Below are positions 9,660 through 18,647 of a stretch of DNA of 64,000 nt, in pieces. The stretch comes from Oscillospiraceae bacterium (GTDB lineage: Bacteria; Bacillota; Clostridia; Oscillospirales; Oscillospiraceae): NCBI GenBank assembly GCA_902778665.1, contig CACYYN010000004.1, positions 27,194 to 91,193 of the forward strand, given 5' to 3'. How positions within the stretch are numbered: the stretch's first letter is position 1; each line of letters starts with the position of its first letter. Under the pieces are notes generated by a model. It was given only the letters and a program-made list of their open reading frames with translations, was not told where the DNA came from and did not search any database. The position numbers and the translations under genes are program-made.

Positions 9660-9735
9660 GTACCAGGGCGGAACAGAAAAGACAAAGAATGCCCGGATTT
9701 GGCCAAAAAGAAGCAATACTGCAGCAAACTCTGCC

Positions 9736-9764
9736 TTGAAAAGCAGGGGGCGTTATGATAAAAT
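9736..9764 (+). promoter_or_regulatory. smc promoter
   Basis: TTGAAA (9736-9741), 17-bp spacer, TAAAAT (9759-9764). The predicted start point near 9771 lies after the in-frame ATG at 9755, which supports the TTG at 9812 as the smc start. Confidence 0.65.
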
Positions 9765-9811
9765 ACCTTGAATTACCGGTTCCGAACGGGACCGTTGAGG
9801 AGAAGTTACTT

Positions 9812-12800
9812 TTGTATTTAAAGGCATTGGAAATTCAGGGGTTCAAGTCTTTTGCGGATAAGACCCGCCTTACGTTTGAAAAAGACATCACGGGCATAGT
9901 AGGACCCAACGGTTCGGGAAAATCGAACATCAGCGATGCTCTTCTCTGGGTTATGGGCGAGCAGCGCACCAAAACGCTGCGTGGCAGCAAAATGGAAGAT
10001 GTGATTTTCGGCGGGACGGCGCTTCGCAGCCCGATGGGTTTTGCAGAGGTCTCTCTAGTCATCGATAACACTGCCCGCATTTTCGACAGCGACAGCCCTG
10101 AGGTGGAGCTGACAAGGCGGTATTACCGCAGCGGAGACAGTGAATACTTCATCAACCGGGAACAGGTTCGTCTGAAGGATATCAACGCTCTGCTCTTTGA
10201 CACGGGCCTCGGGCGTGACGGCTATTCCGTCATCAGCCAGGGGAAAATAGCGGATATTATCTCCACCAAAAGCACCGACCGGCGTGAGGTCTTTGATGAG
10301 GCCGCGGGAATTTCCCGTTATCGCTATCGGAAGGAAGAGGCAGAACGCCGCCTGGAGCGTACAGATGAGAATCTGCTCCGCATCAACGATAAGATAGAAG
10401 AGCTTGAGATGCAGGTCGGGCCGCTGAAGGAGCAGTCGGAGAAGGCAAAGAAATATCTTGTGCTCCGTGACGACCTGAGAATTCGTGAGATTTCTTCCTG
10501 GATGACCACACTGGACAATCTGCATGAGAAGGCAGCCGGCATCCAGCATGAGTATGAAGAAGCGAAAACCGCATTGGAAAAGGCAAAGGCAGAGCTCGAA
10601 GCCCTCTATGCTGCCTCCGGCAGTCTGACGGAGCGCATGCACCGGAAGGATGAGGAGAGTGAGCAGGCGAGAGAGCGGCTTTCGGCCAAAGAGGCGGAAG
10701 GCGCAGCCTGTGAGTCTGCTCTGGCGGTCATCCGGGCAAATATTGCCAGCAGTGAGGCATCGGCACAACGTCTGGAAGAGGACATTGCCGAGCAGGAAAA
10801 CCGTGCTGAAGATGTGCGCGGCAACATCGCGGAGAGCGAAAAGCGCCTCCAAACAATCGGAGAGGAACTGGACGCTCTGCAGAGCGAGATCGCTGCGAAC
10901 AACAATGTGATCTCCGGCTGCCGCATGAAAATCTCCAGCCGGGAACAGGCACTCAACGATGCCACCGAAAAAGCCAATCGCCTCTCAGTGGAGAGCCGCA
11001 GCATGGATAGCCGCATTATGATGCTCTCCGAAATGGAGAAGGATTTTGAGGGTTATTCCAAGGCAGTCAGGACGGTGATGCGTGAGTCTTCCCGCGGAAT
11101 TATCCGTGGGGTGCACGGCCCTGTTTCCAATCTGATTCGGGCGGATGATGAATGCGCCCTCGCCGTCGAGACCGCACTGGGAGCGGCCGGACAGAATATT
11201 GTGATCGACACCCGAAATGACGGCCGTGCTGCCATCGAGATGCTCAAGAGAACAGACAGCGGCAGAGCAACCTTCCTTCCGCTTGATACCATAAAGGGCA
11301 GCGTCATGAAGGACGGGCCGGTGAATGACCCGGGCTTCGTAGGCATCGCCTATGATCTGGTGGCGTTTGATGCGAAATACAGTCAGATCATGGCGAGCCT
11401 TCTCGGAAAAACTGTAGTGGTGGAGTCTCTTGCCGATGCCATCCGTATTTCCCGAAACAGCGGCGACCGTTACCGCATTGTTACGCTGGACGGGCAGATG
11501 GTCCACGCCGGCGGTTCCATGACAGGCGGCAGCGCTGCAAAGGGAACCGGTATTCTGTCCCGTGCCAATGAGTTGCAGAAGCTTCGGGAAAAACGGAAGG
11601 CACTGGAGAAAGAGATCACTGTTTGCCGGGATCAGCTGGAGAAAGCCCGGTCTGCGCTGGCAGTGGTGAGAAATGATCTGGATATCGCCATGGAGGACAG
11701 AAATGCCCTCGCCGCGAAGGATTCCTCTCTGCGGGCGGAGAATTCTGCAGTACAGAATACGGAAAAGCAGTTCAGGCTTCTTCTAGAGAGTCTCTCGGGG
11801 GACAGCGATGCCCGCAGAAATGCCATAGCTGATGCCAGACGTCAGATTGAGTCGCTCAGACAACAGGCGGGAAAGAAAGAAGAGGAACTGGCAGCCTTTA
11901 AGGAACAGGCGGGTTCAATCCGCCGAGAGATCGACGAGATCAGCAAGGCCAAGCTGGAGCTGGAAGGACGCCGCACCCGAACGGAAAAGACGACCCAGGA
12001 GCGCAGCACGGATATTATTGAGCTGGAGAGAAAAGCTGCCCGTATCGAGCAGAAAAAGGTTTCCTCCGATTTGGAGGAGAAGCAGATTCTCGACAAGCTG
12101 TGGGACAACTATGAGCTTAGCCATTCCGCGGCTCAGGCTCTGCGGCAGCCGGTGGAGAATCTTCAGAAGCTCAACCGTGAAATTGCAGATCTCCGGCGGC
12201 AGATTGCAGCCCTCGGCACACCGAATCTTGGTGCCATTGAAGAATATGAGCGTGTCAGCACGCGCTATGAATTCCTTGCTTCCCAGCGGGATGATGTGGA
12301 GAAGGCGAAAAACGAGCTTCTGGGCATCATCCGGGATGTGACAAAAGAAATGAAAGCGGTCTTTTTAGACCAGTTTTCCCGCATAAACGAGGCCTTCCAG
12401 CAGACCTTTAAAGACCTTTTCGGGGGCGGAAAAGCTTCCCTCGAACTGGAGGATCCGGAAAATGTGCTGGAATGCGGCATCGAAATCCGGTGTCAACCGC
12501 CGGGCAAGGCCCTCTCCAGCCTGACGCTGATGTCGGGTGGAGAGATGGCGTTTGTGGCAATTGCCCTGTATTTTGCCATTCTGAAAGTGCGGCCTACACC
12601 CTTCTGCGTGATGGACGAGATCGAAGCTGCACTGGACGAGGCAAACGTCAACCGGTTTGCCGATTATATGCGTGATATGTCGGAACGCACGCAGTTTATC
12701 GTCATCACCCACCGCCGGGGAACCATGGAAGAGGCAGATATGCTTTACGGCGTGATGATGCAGGAAAAAGGTGTTTCCACGGTTCTGGAGCTTGATTACG

Positions 12801-12829
12801 ATCAGGCATCAAAAACAGCAGAGGAGTAA
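9812..12829 (+). CDS. smc: Chromosome partition protein SMC, short-armed
   Basis: ATPase of the bacterial condensin, acting with ScpA and ScpB in chromosome folding and segregation. The Walker A is GPNGSGKSN near residue 32. The hinge spans about residues 425 to 580 (VHGPVSNLI to MTGGSAAKG). The ABC signature is TLMSGGEMAFVAIALYF, and Walker B with D-loop is FCVMDEIEAALDEANV. Between head and hinge are coiled coils rich in Glu, Lys and Arg. The length of 1005 aa is clearly less than the ~1180 usual in Firmicutes; both arms look shortened while heads and hinge are complete. I chose TTG 9812 because it gives the family N-terminus (LYLKALEIQGFKSFADKT) and has GAGGAG 9 bp upstream. Confidence 0.93.
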   Translation: MYLKALEIQGFKSFADKTRLTFEKDITGIVGPNGSGKSNISDALLWVMGEQRTKTLRGSKMEDVIFGGTALRSPMGFAEVSLVIDNTARIFDSDSPEVELTRRYYRSGDSEYFINREQVRLKDINALLFDTGLGRDGYSVISQGKIADIISTKSTDRREVFDEAAGISRYRYRKEEAERRLERTDENLLRINDKIEELEMQVGPLKEQSEKAKKYLVLRDDLRIREISSWMTTLDNLHEKAAGIQHEYEEAKTALEKAKAELEALYAASGSLTERMHRKDEESEQARERLSAKEAEGAACESALAVIRANIASSEASAQRLEEDIAEQENRAEDVRGNIAESEKRLQTIGEELDALQSEIAANNNVISGCRMKISSREQALNDATEKANRLSVESRSMDSRIMMLSEMEKDFEGYSKAVRTVMRESSRGIIRGVHGPVSNLIRADDECALAVETALGAAGQNIVIDTRNDGRAAIEMLKRTDSGRATFLPLDTIKGSVMKDGPVNDPGFVGIAYDLVAFDAKYSQIMASLLGKTVVVESLADAIRISRNSGDRYRIVTLDGQMVHAGGSMTGGSAAKGTGILSRANELQKLREKRKALEKEITVCRDQLEKARSALAVVRNDLDIAMEDRNALAAKDSSLRAENSAVQNTEKQFRLLLESLSGDSDARRNAIADARRQIESLRQQAGKKEEELAAFKEQAGSIRREIDEISKAKLELEGRRTRTEKTTQERSTDIIELERKAARIEQKKVSSDLEEKQILDKLWDNYELSHSAAQALRQPVENLQKLNREIADLRRQIAALGTPNLGAIEEYERVSTRYEFLASQRDDVEKAKNELLGIIRDVTKEMKAVFLDQFSRINEAFQQTFKDLFGGGKASLELEDPENVLECGIEIRCQPPGKALSSLTLMSGGEMAFVAIALYFAILKVRPTPFCVMDEIEAALDEANVNRFADYMRDMSERTQFIVITHRRGTMEEADMLYGVMMQEKGVSTVLELDYDQASKTAEE

Positions 12830-12833
12830 TACT

Positions 12834-13739
12834 ATGGGATTTTTTGACAAGATGTTTTCCGGCCTGACCAAAACCCGGAAAAATATGGTAGAACTGGAGG
12901 AGCTTTTTCAGGATTACGCTCCTGACAGTGAAGATTTTTATGATGATCTGGAGGAACTTCTCGTCCTGTCGGACGTGGGTGTGGAAACCGCCGAGAGTGT
13001 CGTTAAAGGCATGCGCAAGCTGACCTGGGAACGCCGTTTTCGCAAGGGCTACGAGGCAAGGGAAGGGCTGATTGAACTGCTCTCCAAAATCCTCAATGTG
13101 GGCAGCCCTGCACTAAAGCTGGATTCCAAACCTTCCGTAATCCTGATGACGGGTGTTAACGGTGTGGGTAAAACCACCAGCATTGGCAAGCTGGCAGCTC
13201 AGCTGAAAAAAGAGGGCAAGAGCGTGCTTCTCTGTGCGGGTGATACCTTCCGTGCAGCAGCAGCCGAGCAGCTGGGCATCTGGGCCGAGCGCTCAGGAGC
13301 AGATTTTGTCCGCCATGAGGAGGGGAGTGACCCTGCCGCAGTGGTATATGATGCGATCTGTGCTGCGAAGGCGAGAGGCATTGACGTGGTGATCGTGGAT
13401 ACGGCCGGCCGGCTTCACAACAAGCAGAATCTGATGAACGAGCTGTCCAAAATACGCAGAGTGATCACCCGTGAACTTCCGGATGCGGATGTGGAGACCC
13501 TGATGGTGCTCGATGCCACCACTGGTCAGAACGGTCTGATCCAGGCGGAGCAGTTTTTGGAGACGGCGGGGCTGACCGGCATCATCCTCACAAAGCTGGA
13601 CGGCACGGCTAAGGGCGGTATCGTTTTCGCCATAGCCAACAAGCTGAACCTTCCTGTAAAATATGTGGGTGTCGGTGAGCAGATTGATGATCTCATCCCC
13701 TTTGATTCCAAAACCTTTGTGGAGGCGCTGTTCAAATGA
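12834..13739 (+). CDS. ftsY: Signal recognition particle receptor FtsY
   Basis: SRP receptor GTPase that docks ribosome-nascent chain complexes at the membrane. The 301-aa protein is a bare NG domain without the acidic A domain. An N-terminal helical bundle is followed by G1 GVNGVGKTT near residue 105, the SRP-family segment AGDTFRAAAAEQL, G3 DTAGRLHN and G4 TKLDGTAKGG. The start is ATG 12834, 4 bp past the smc stop, with GAGGAG (12821-12826) formed by the last codons of smc. It overlaps rdgB by 4 bp. smc-ftsY is a standard Firmicutes pair. Confidence 0.97.
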   Translation: MGFFDKMFSGLTKTRKNMVELEELFQDYAPDSEDFYDDLEELLVLSDVGVETAESVVKGMRKLTWERRFRKGYEAREGLIELLSKILNVGSPALKLDSKPSVILMTGVNGVGKTTSIGKLAAQLKKEGKSVLLCAGDTFRAAAAEQLGIWAERSGADFVRHEEGSDPAAVVYDAICAAKARGIDVVIVDTAGRLHNKQNLMNELSKIRRVITRELPDADVETLMVLDATTGQNGLIQAEQFLETAGLTGIILTKLDGTAKGGIVFAIANKLNLPVKYVGVGEQIDDLIPFDSKTFVEALFK

Positions 13740-14320
13740 AGCTGATTCTTGCCAGTAACAATGCCAATAAGCTGAGAGAGTTTCGCGAGCTGGTGAAAGG
13801 GCTTGATATCGAGCTCCTGAGTCAGCGGGAGGCGGGATGTGATTTTGAAGTGGAGGAAACCGGCACTACCTTTGAGGAAAACGCCTATCTGAAAGCCTCC
13901 GCTGTGACGGAGGCTACGCACTGCGCTGCGGTTGCTGATGACTCCGGGCTGTGCGTCGATGCTCTGGACGGAGAGCCGGGTGTTTATTCTGCCCGATACG
14001 GACTGGGACATGCTGCCTCTGATCGTGAACGCTATGAATATCTGCTGAAAAAGCTGGAGGGCGTGGAAAACCGCACGGCCCGCTTCGTGTGCTGCATTTG
14101 CTGCACCCTTCCTGACGGACGTGTGATCCGGTCCAGAGGCGAGTGTGAGGGAGAGATTATGCAGGATGCAAAGGGAAGCAACGGCTTCGGTTATGATCCG
14201 GTCTTTCATCCCCTGTGCACGGAGAAACGAATGGCGGAGCTGACTCCGGAAGAAAAAAATGCCATATCCCATAGAGGCAAGGCTCTGCGTGCTTTCATAG
14301 AGCAGCTGCGCAGCCTGTAA
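13736..14320 (+). CDS. rdgB: XTP/dITP diphosphatase (RdgB/HAM1 family)
   Basis: House-cleaning enzyme that hydrolyses inosine and xanthosine triphosphates to monophosphates. The 194-aa sequence shows the family N-terminus LILASNNANKLREF, the ETGTTFEENAYLKA metal-site segment, ADDSGLCVDALDGEPGVYSA, and GSNGFGYDPVF near the C-terminus, with ISHRGKAL at the end. All expected motifs are intact. It is translationally coupled to ftsY (ATGA). Confidence 0.95.
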   Translation: MKLILASNNANKLREFRELVKGLDIELLSQREAGCDFEVEETGTTFEENAYLKASAVTEATHCAAVADDSGLCVDALDGEPGVYSARYGLGHAASDRERYEYLLKKLEGVENRTARFVCCICCTLPDGRVIRSRGECEGEIMQDAKGSNGFGYDPVFHPLCTEKRMAELTPEEKNAISHRGKALRAFIEQLRSL

Positions 14321-14344
14321 AATAACAGGAGAGGACGGAGCAAT

Positions 14345-17272
14345 ATGAATACCAGCCTTTATCTGGCACAATCCTATCAGGATGCATGGGGCGACTATCA
14401 GCGTTCGCTCCGAAACACGTCCTTTCCGGTGTGGGACTATGTGTTTTTAACAGCCAGCAATTCTCATCAGGCTGAGGGTTTTCGCGCCCAGCTTGAGGCA
14501 CGGAGAGCGTTTCTCCCTGAGCGTACCGTCTTTGAAGTGATCCCCGATGAGGGGGGTGTCCGGATAGGCAGCGGGGGAGCGACGCTCTCCGTGCTTCGCG
14601 TCATCCGGGAAAAGGAATCATCCTTCACAGGCAAACGAATTCTCGTGATCCACAGCGGGGGTGACAGCCGGCGTATTCCCCAGTATTCCGCCCTGGGCAA
14701 GCTCTTCTCACCGGTGCCGCACGAGCTGCCGGACGGCCGCCCTTCTACCCTTTTTGATGAGTTTATGATTGCCATGTCTGCCGTCCCCGGCAGAATGAGG
14801 GAGGGGATGCTCCTTTTAAGCGGAGATGTGCTGCTGCTGTTCAACCCGCTGCTGATTGATTACTCCGGCCACGGGGCCGCTGCTATCAGTTTTAAGGAAA
14901 ATGTGAGCACCGGGAAAGACCACGGTGTTTTCCTCCGGGGAGAGGACGGAACCGTGAGAGCCTTCCTGCACAAGCAGAGCGAGGAGACGCTCACCGCTTC
15001 CGGTGCTGTGAACAGTCGTGGCGAGGTGGATATAGACACCGGTGCCGTGATTTTCGGTGTTGACATGCTGCAAAGCCTTTATGATCTGATCTCCCGCAAC
15101 GGGCAGACAGATGAGGAGAAATATTCTGCCTTTGTCAACGACAAAGTACGTCTGAGTCTTTACGGTGACTTTTTATACTGTCTTGCATCCGATTCCACAC
15201 TGGAACAGTATTACCGGGAAAAGCCGGAAGGTGATTTCTGCACGGAACTTCTGAAAGCCCGTGAGCAGGTATGGGCTGCACTGAGGCCCTACCGGCTGAA
15301 GCTCCTGCGGCTGGCTCCCGCCAGATTTATTCATTTCGGCACCTCGGCTGAGCTTCTGCATCTGATGGATAAGGAAATCGGCCAGTTCAGCCATCTGGGA
15401 TGGAACAGTCGGGTAAACTGCTCCATGGACAGAGGTGCAGGCTATAATTCCGTTCTTTCCGGTCGGGCAGAGCTGGGAGAGCACTGTTATCTGGAACATT
15501 CCTATATCCACGGCGGCGCAAAAATCGGAGAGGGATGTGTGATTTCCTGCCTGGAAGTTCCGGGCGGAATGACCGTCCCGCCTCATACGGTTCTGCACGG
15601 CCTCAAACAGATGAACGGCAGGTTTGTTTGCCGGATCTACGGAGTTTCGGACAACCCGAAAGAGTCTCTGCTGTTCGGGAAAAAGCTGGAGGGAGACTTC
15701 TGGGATCCAGACGAGGCCCATACCCTCTGGAATGCAAAACTCTATCCCGAATGCGATACGGTATCCGAAGCGGTTTCCATGGCAATGGAGCTCTTCCGCA
15801 TGGGTATGACGGGTGAATGGCCGGAGCAGTGGTTTGCACTGCCGAGAAAGTCCCTTGCCTCCGGCTTCCGGGATGCTGATGTCCGTGCAATTCTGAGCTG
15901 GAGCGGCAGGATGGGTGAGCTCGTTGCCATGAACCATATTTCTGCCATGATCCGGAAATCTGTGCCGGCTTCAAAAGGCAGCCTTCCTTCGTGCCTGACG
16001 GACGTGCAGGAGGCGTGGTTGCGGGATCATCTCAGCCGGGCAGATGTCAGCGAGGAAATGCGCCTTCACTATTATGTGGGGACAGCCCTCGGCACGGCAG
16101 AAGGCGAAAAGGAAGCCGCGGAAGCCTTTGCCTGTCTCCGCCGTGCCATTCTGAAGGAAACCCTCTCGGATCTCCGGGAAAACACGGACGCCAGAATTGT
16201 TATGGAGGAGCACACCGTTTCTCTGCCGCTGCGTGTCAACTGGGGAGGCGGATGGTCTGACACCCCGCCCTACTGCAACGAAAACGGAGGCACTGTGCTC
16301 AATGCGGCAATTCTTCTCAATGGGGAGCGCCCTGTGCGCGTAACACTGAGGCGGCTGACAGAGAAGAAAATTGTGTTTGAAAGCCGGGATATGGATGCCC
16401 GTGGGGAGTTTACCGCTATAGAGCCTCTGCAGCGAGTGGGGGATCCCTTTGATGCGTTTGTTCTGCAGAAGGCAGCTCTGCTCGCCTGCGGAATCCTGCC
16501 GGAATCAGGCGGCAGCCTTGATGCCGTGCTGGAGAGACTGGGCGGAGGGTTTTCCATGGATACGGAGGTTACAGGTGTTCCCCAGGGCTCAGGCCTTGGC
16601 ACGAGCAGTATTCTGGCAGCTGCCTGCGTGAAGGCGCTTTGCGAATTCACGGGTATCCGCTATTCCGAATCAGACCTATACGGAAGAGTACTCTGCATGG
16701 AGCAGATGATGTCTACCGGCGGCGGCTGGCAGGATCAGATCGGCGGTGTGACAGACGGCATCAAATACATCACCTCCCGTCCGGGGCTGAAGCAGAACGT
16801 GCATGTAGAGCATGTAGCGCTGGAGGAGGACGTCCTTGCAGAGCTGAACAGTCGCTTCGCTCTGATCTATACCGGGCAGCGGAGGCTCGCAAGAAACCTC
16901 TTGCGTGATGTGGTGGGCCGATATATCGGCAACGAGCCGGATACGCTTTACGCCCTCAATGAGATACAGCGCAAGGCTGCCCTGATGCGTTTTGAACTGG
17001 AGCGCGGGCATGTGGACGCTTTCGCAGCTTTACTCAGCGAACACTGGGAACTGAGCAAGAAGATTGATGCCGGTTCCACCAATACGCTACTGGATCAGAT
17101 ATTCGATGCCGTGGATGACCTGATCGACGGGCGAATGGTCTGCGGAGCGGGAGGCGGAGGGTTCCTGCAGGTAATGCTGAAGAAAGGTGTAACGAAGGAA
17201 ATGCTTCAGGCAAGGCTCAAATCCGTTTTCCAGGATACGGATATCAACGTCTGGCCCTGCACCCTGATCTGA
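14345..17272 (+). CDS. Bifunctional L-fucokinase / fucose-1-phosphate guanylyltransferase
   Basis: A 975-aa fusion of the Fkp/FUK type, which makes GDP-L-fucose from free L-fucose. The N-terminal half is a nucleotidyltransferase-like domain with HSGGDSRRIPQYSALGK and the FDEF segment. A left-handed-helix-like middle section follows (ENCY-type turns around residues 360 to 430). The C-terminal part is a GHMP kinase: LRVNWGGGWSDTPPYC near residue 625, GVPQGSGLGTSSILAAA near 743, and GAGGGGFLQVML near 935. Length matches the known fusion enzymes. A good Shine-Dalgarno (AGGAGAGGACGG) precedes ATG 14345. The product could feed a fucosylated surface glycan; a related sugar (for example a heptose or D-arabinose) is not excluded. 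Confidence 0.85.
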   Translation: MNTSLYLAQSYQDAWGDYQRSLRNTSFPVWDYVFLTASNSHQAEGFRAQLEARRAFLPERTVFEVIPDEGGVRIGSGGATLSVLRVIREKESSFTGKRILVIHSGGDSRRIPQYSALGKLFSPVPHELPDGRPSTLFDEFMIAMSAVPGRMREGMLLLSGDVLLLFNPLLIDYSGHGAAAISFKENVSTGKDHGVFLRGEDGTVRAFLHKQSEETLTASGAVNSRGEVDIDTGAVIFGVDMLQSLYDLISRNGQTDEEKYSAFVNDKVRLSLYGDFLYCLASDSTLEQYYREKPEGDFCTELLKAREQVWAALRPYRLKLLRLAPARFIHFGTSAELLHLMDKEIGQFSHLGWNSRVNCSMDRGAGYNSVLSGRAELGEHCYLEHSYIHGGAKIGEGCVISCLEVPGGMTVPPHTVLHGLKQMNGRFVCRIYGVSDNPKESLLFGKKLEGDFWDPDEAHTLWNAKLYPECDTVSEAVSMAMELFRMGMTGEWPEQWFALPRKSLASGFRDADVRAILSWSGRMGELVAMNHISAMIRKSVPASKGSLPSCLTDVQEAWLRDHLSRADVSEEMRLHYYVGTALGTAEGEKEAAEAFACLRRAILKETLSDLRENTDARIVMEEHTVSLPLRVNWGGGWSDTPPYCNENGGTVLNAAILLNGERPVRVTLRRLTEKKIVFESRDMDARGEFTAIEPLQRVGDPFDAFVLQKAALLACGILPESGGSLDAVLERLGGGFSMDTEVTGVPQGSGLGTSSILAAACVKALCEFTGIRYSESDLYGRVLCMEQMMSTGGGWQDQIGGVTDGIKYITSRPGLKQNVHVEHVALEEDVLAELNSRFALIYTGQRRLARNLLRDVVGRYIGNEPDTLYALNEIQRKAALMRFELERGHVDAFAALLSEHWELSKKIDAGSTNTLLDQIFDAVDDLIDGRMVCGAGGGGFLQVMLKKGVTKEMLQARLKSVFQDTDINVWPCTLI

Positions 17273-17308
17273 CGGGAGTTTCCCTTTGCACATCAGCACC
17301 GAAAGTTC

Positions 17309-17337
17309 TTGAAAAAAGAGAAATGATAGCATATAAT
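17309..17337 (+). promoter_or_regulatory. Sigma-A type promoter for the SPFH gene
   Basis: TTGAAA (17309-17314), 17-bp spacer, TATAAT (17332-17337), 50 bp before the next start codon. Confidence 0.85.
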
Positions 17338-17387
17338 TGAACGTAAGAAACCGAATGATTTTGTTTTGACAGAAAGGAGATCTCCTT

Positions 17388-18638
17388 ATGGGTCTGATCA
17401 ATGCAGCAGTCAATTCCGTGGCAGGAGTTGCCCAGAGTCAGTGGAAGGATTATTTCTATTGTGATGCCATCCCGGCTGACGTTCTTGCCGTGAAGGGCAA
17501 AAAGAAAAGCACCGGTTTTTCCATAGCTGCGAAAGGAAATGAGAATGTTATTTCGGACGGCTCGGTTATCGCTGTGGCGGACGGGCAGTGCATGCTTATC
17601 ACCGAGCAGGGCAGAGTTGTGGATATCTGTGCCGAATCCGGCGAGTACATCTACGACATGTCTTCTGAGCCCTCCGTCTTTACCGGTGATCTGGACGAAT
17701 CGGTTCGGAAGGTTTTCGAGGAGATCGGCAAGCGTTTTACCTTCGGCGGAGTAGCGGGAAAGGATCAGCGTGTCTACTTCTTCAATACCAAGGAGATCGT
17801 GGGCAATAAGTACGGTACTCCGAATCCTGTACCCTTCCGTATTATTGACCGGAATATCGGCCTGGATATCGATGTGGGGGTGCGCTGCTTCGGTGAATAC
17901 AGCTACCGTATAGCAGATCCGATTCTGTTCTACACCAATATCTGCGGCAATGTAGCGGATAACTATACCCGCCAGAAGATCGACAGTCAGCTCAAGGCAG
18001 AGCTTCTCACGGCACTGCAGCCGGCATTTGCGGCTATCTCCGAAACGGGGATCCGTTATTCGGCCCTGCCCGGCCATGCATCGGAGATCTGTGAGGAATT
18101 GCGGGAGGCTCTCCGCACCAAGTGGAGAGAACTGCGCGGAATTGACATTGTGTCCTTCAGTATCATCAGCGCCACGATCAGCGATGAGGACGAGAAGATG
18201 ATCAAGGAGCTTCAGCGTACAGCAGCTCTGAAGGATCCCGCGATTGCAGCAGCTCATCTGGCAGGTGCCCAGGCACAGGCCATGCAGGCAGCGGCTGCCA
18301 ATTCTGCCGGTGCAGCTACAGGCTTTTATGCCATGAATATGGCAGCTCAGGCGGGCGGTATGAATGCCGCAAGTCTCTTCAATCTTGCCGCACAGCAGAA
18401 TGCCTCTCAGCAGAGTGCAGCTCCCGCACAGCCTCAGAGTGCGGACAATTCCTGGGTATGCCCGTCTTGCGGCACGAAAAATCAGGGCAAGTTCTGCACG
18501 GAATGCGGAACGAAAAAACCTGCCAAGCTGAAATACAGGTGTGACAAGTGTGGATGGGTCCCTGCAGATCCGACGAAACCACCGAAATTCTGCCCGGAAT
18601 GCGGCGATCCGTTTACCACGGATGACGTTAATGCCTGA
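17388..18638 (+). CDS. SPFH/YdjI-type protein with C-terminal zinc ribbons
   Basis: A 416-aa cytosolic protein of the YdjI/virion-core-like SPFH group. The N-terminus (VAQSQWKDYFYCDAIPADVL) and the SPFH region (residues ~50 to 270) match that family. Then comes an Ala/Gln/Met-rich linker (about residues 285 to 350), and two zinc-ribbon units: CPSCGTKNQGKFCTECG and CDKCGW...CPECG. No membrane segment is visible. In B. subtilis the related YdjI works with YdjP/LiaH-like stress proteins, but the role here is unknown. It has its own promoter and a Shine-Dalgarno (AGAAAGGAGA) before ATG 17388. Confidence 0.85.
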   Translation: MGLINAAVNSVAGVAQSQWKDYFYCDAIPADVLAVKGKKKSTGFSIAAKGNENVISDGSVIAVADGQCMLITEQGRVVDICAESGEYIYDMSSEPSVFTGDLDESVRKVFEEIGKRFTFGGVAGKDQRVYFFNTKEIVGNKYGTPNPVPFRIIDRNIGLDIDVGVRCFGEYSYRIADPILFYTNICGNVADNYTRQKIDSQLKAELLTALQPAFAAISETGIRYSALPGHASEICEELREALRTKWRELRGIDIVSFSIISATISDEDEKMIKELQRTAALKDPAIAAAHLAGAQAQAMQAAAANSAGAATGFYAMNMAAQAGGMNAASLFNLAAQQNASQQSAAPAQPQSADNSWVCPSCGTKNQGKFCTECGTKKPAKLKYRCDKCGWVPADPTKPPKFCPECGDPFTTDDVNA

Positions 18639-18647
18639 GGCAGCGGA

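Noticed and set aside
9755-9811. ATG start 19 codons upstream in smc
   Set aside because: It falls within the -10 region of the promoter and adds residues not seen in the family; TTG 9812 has a good ribosome site.
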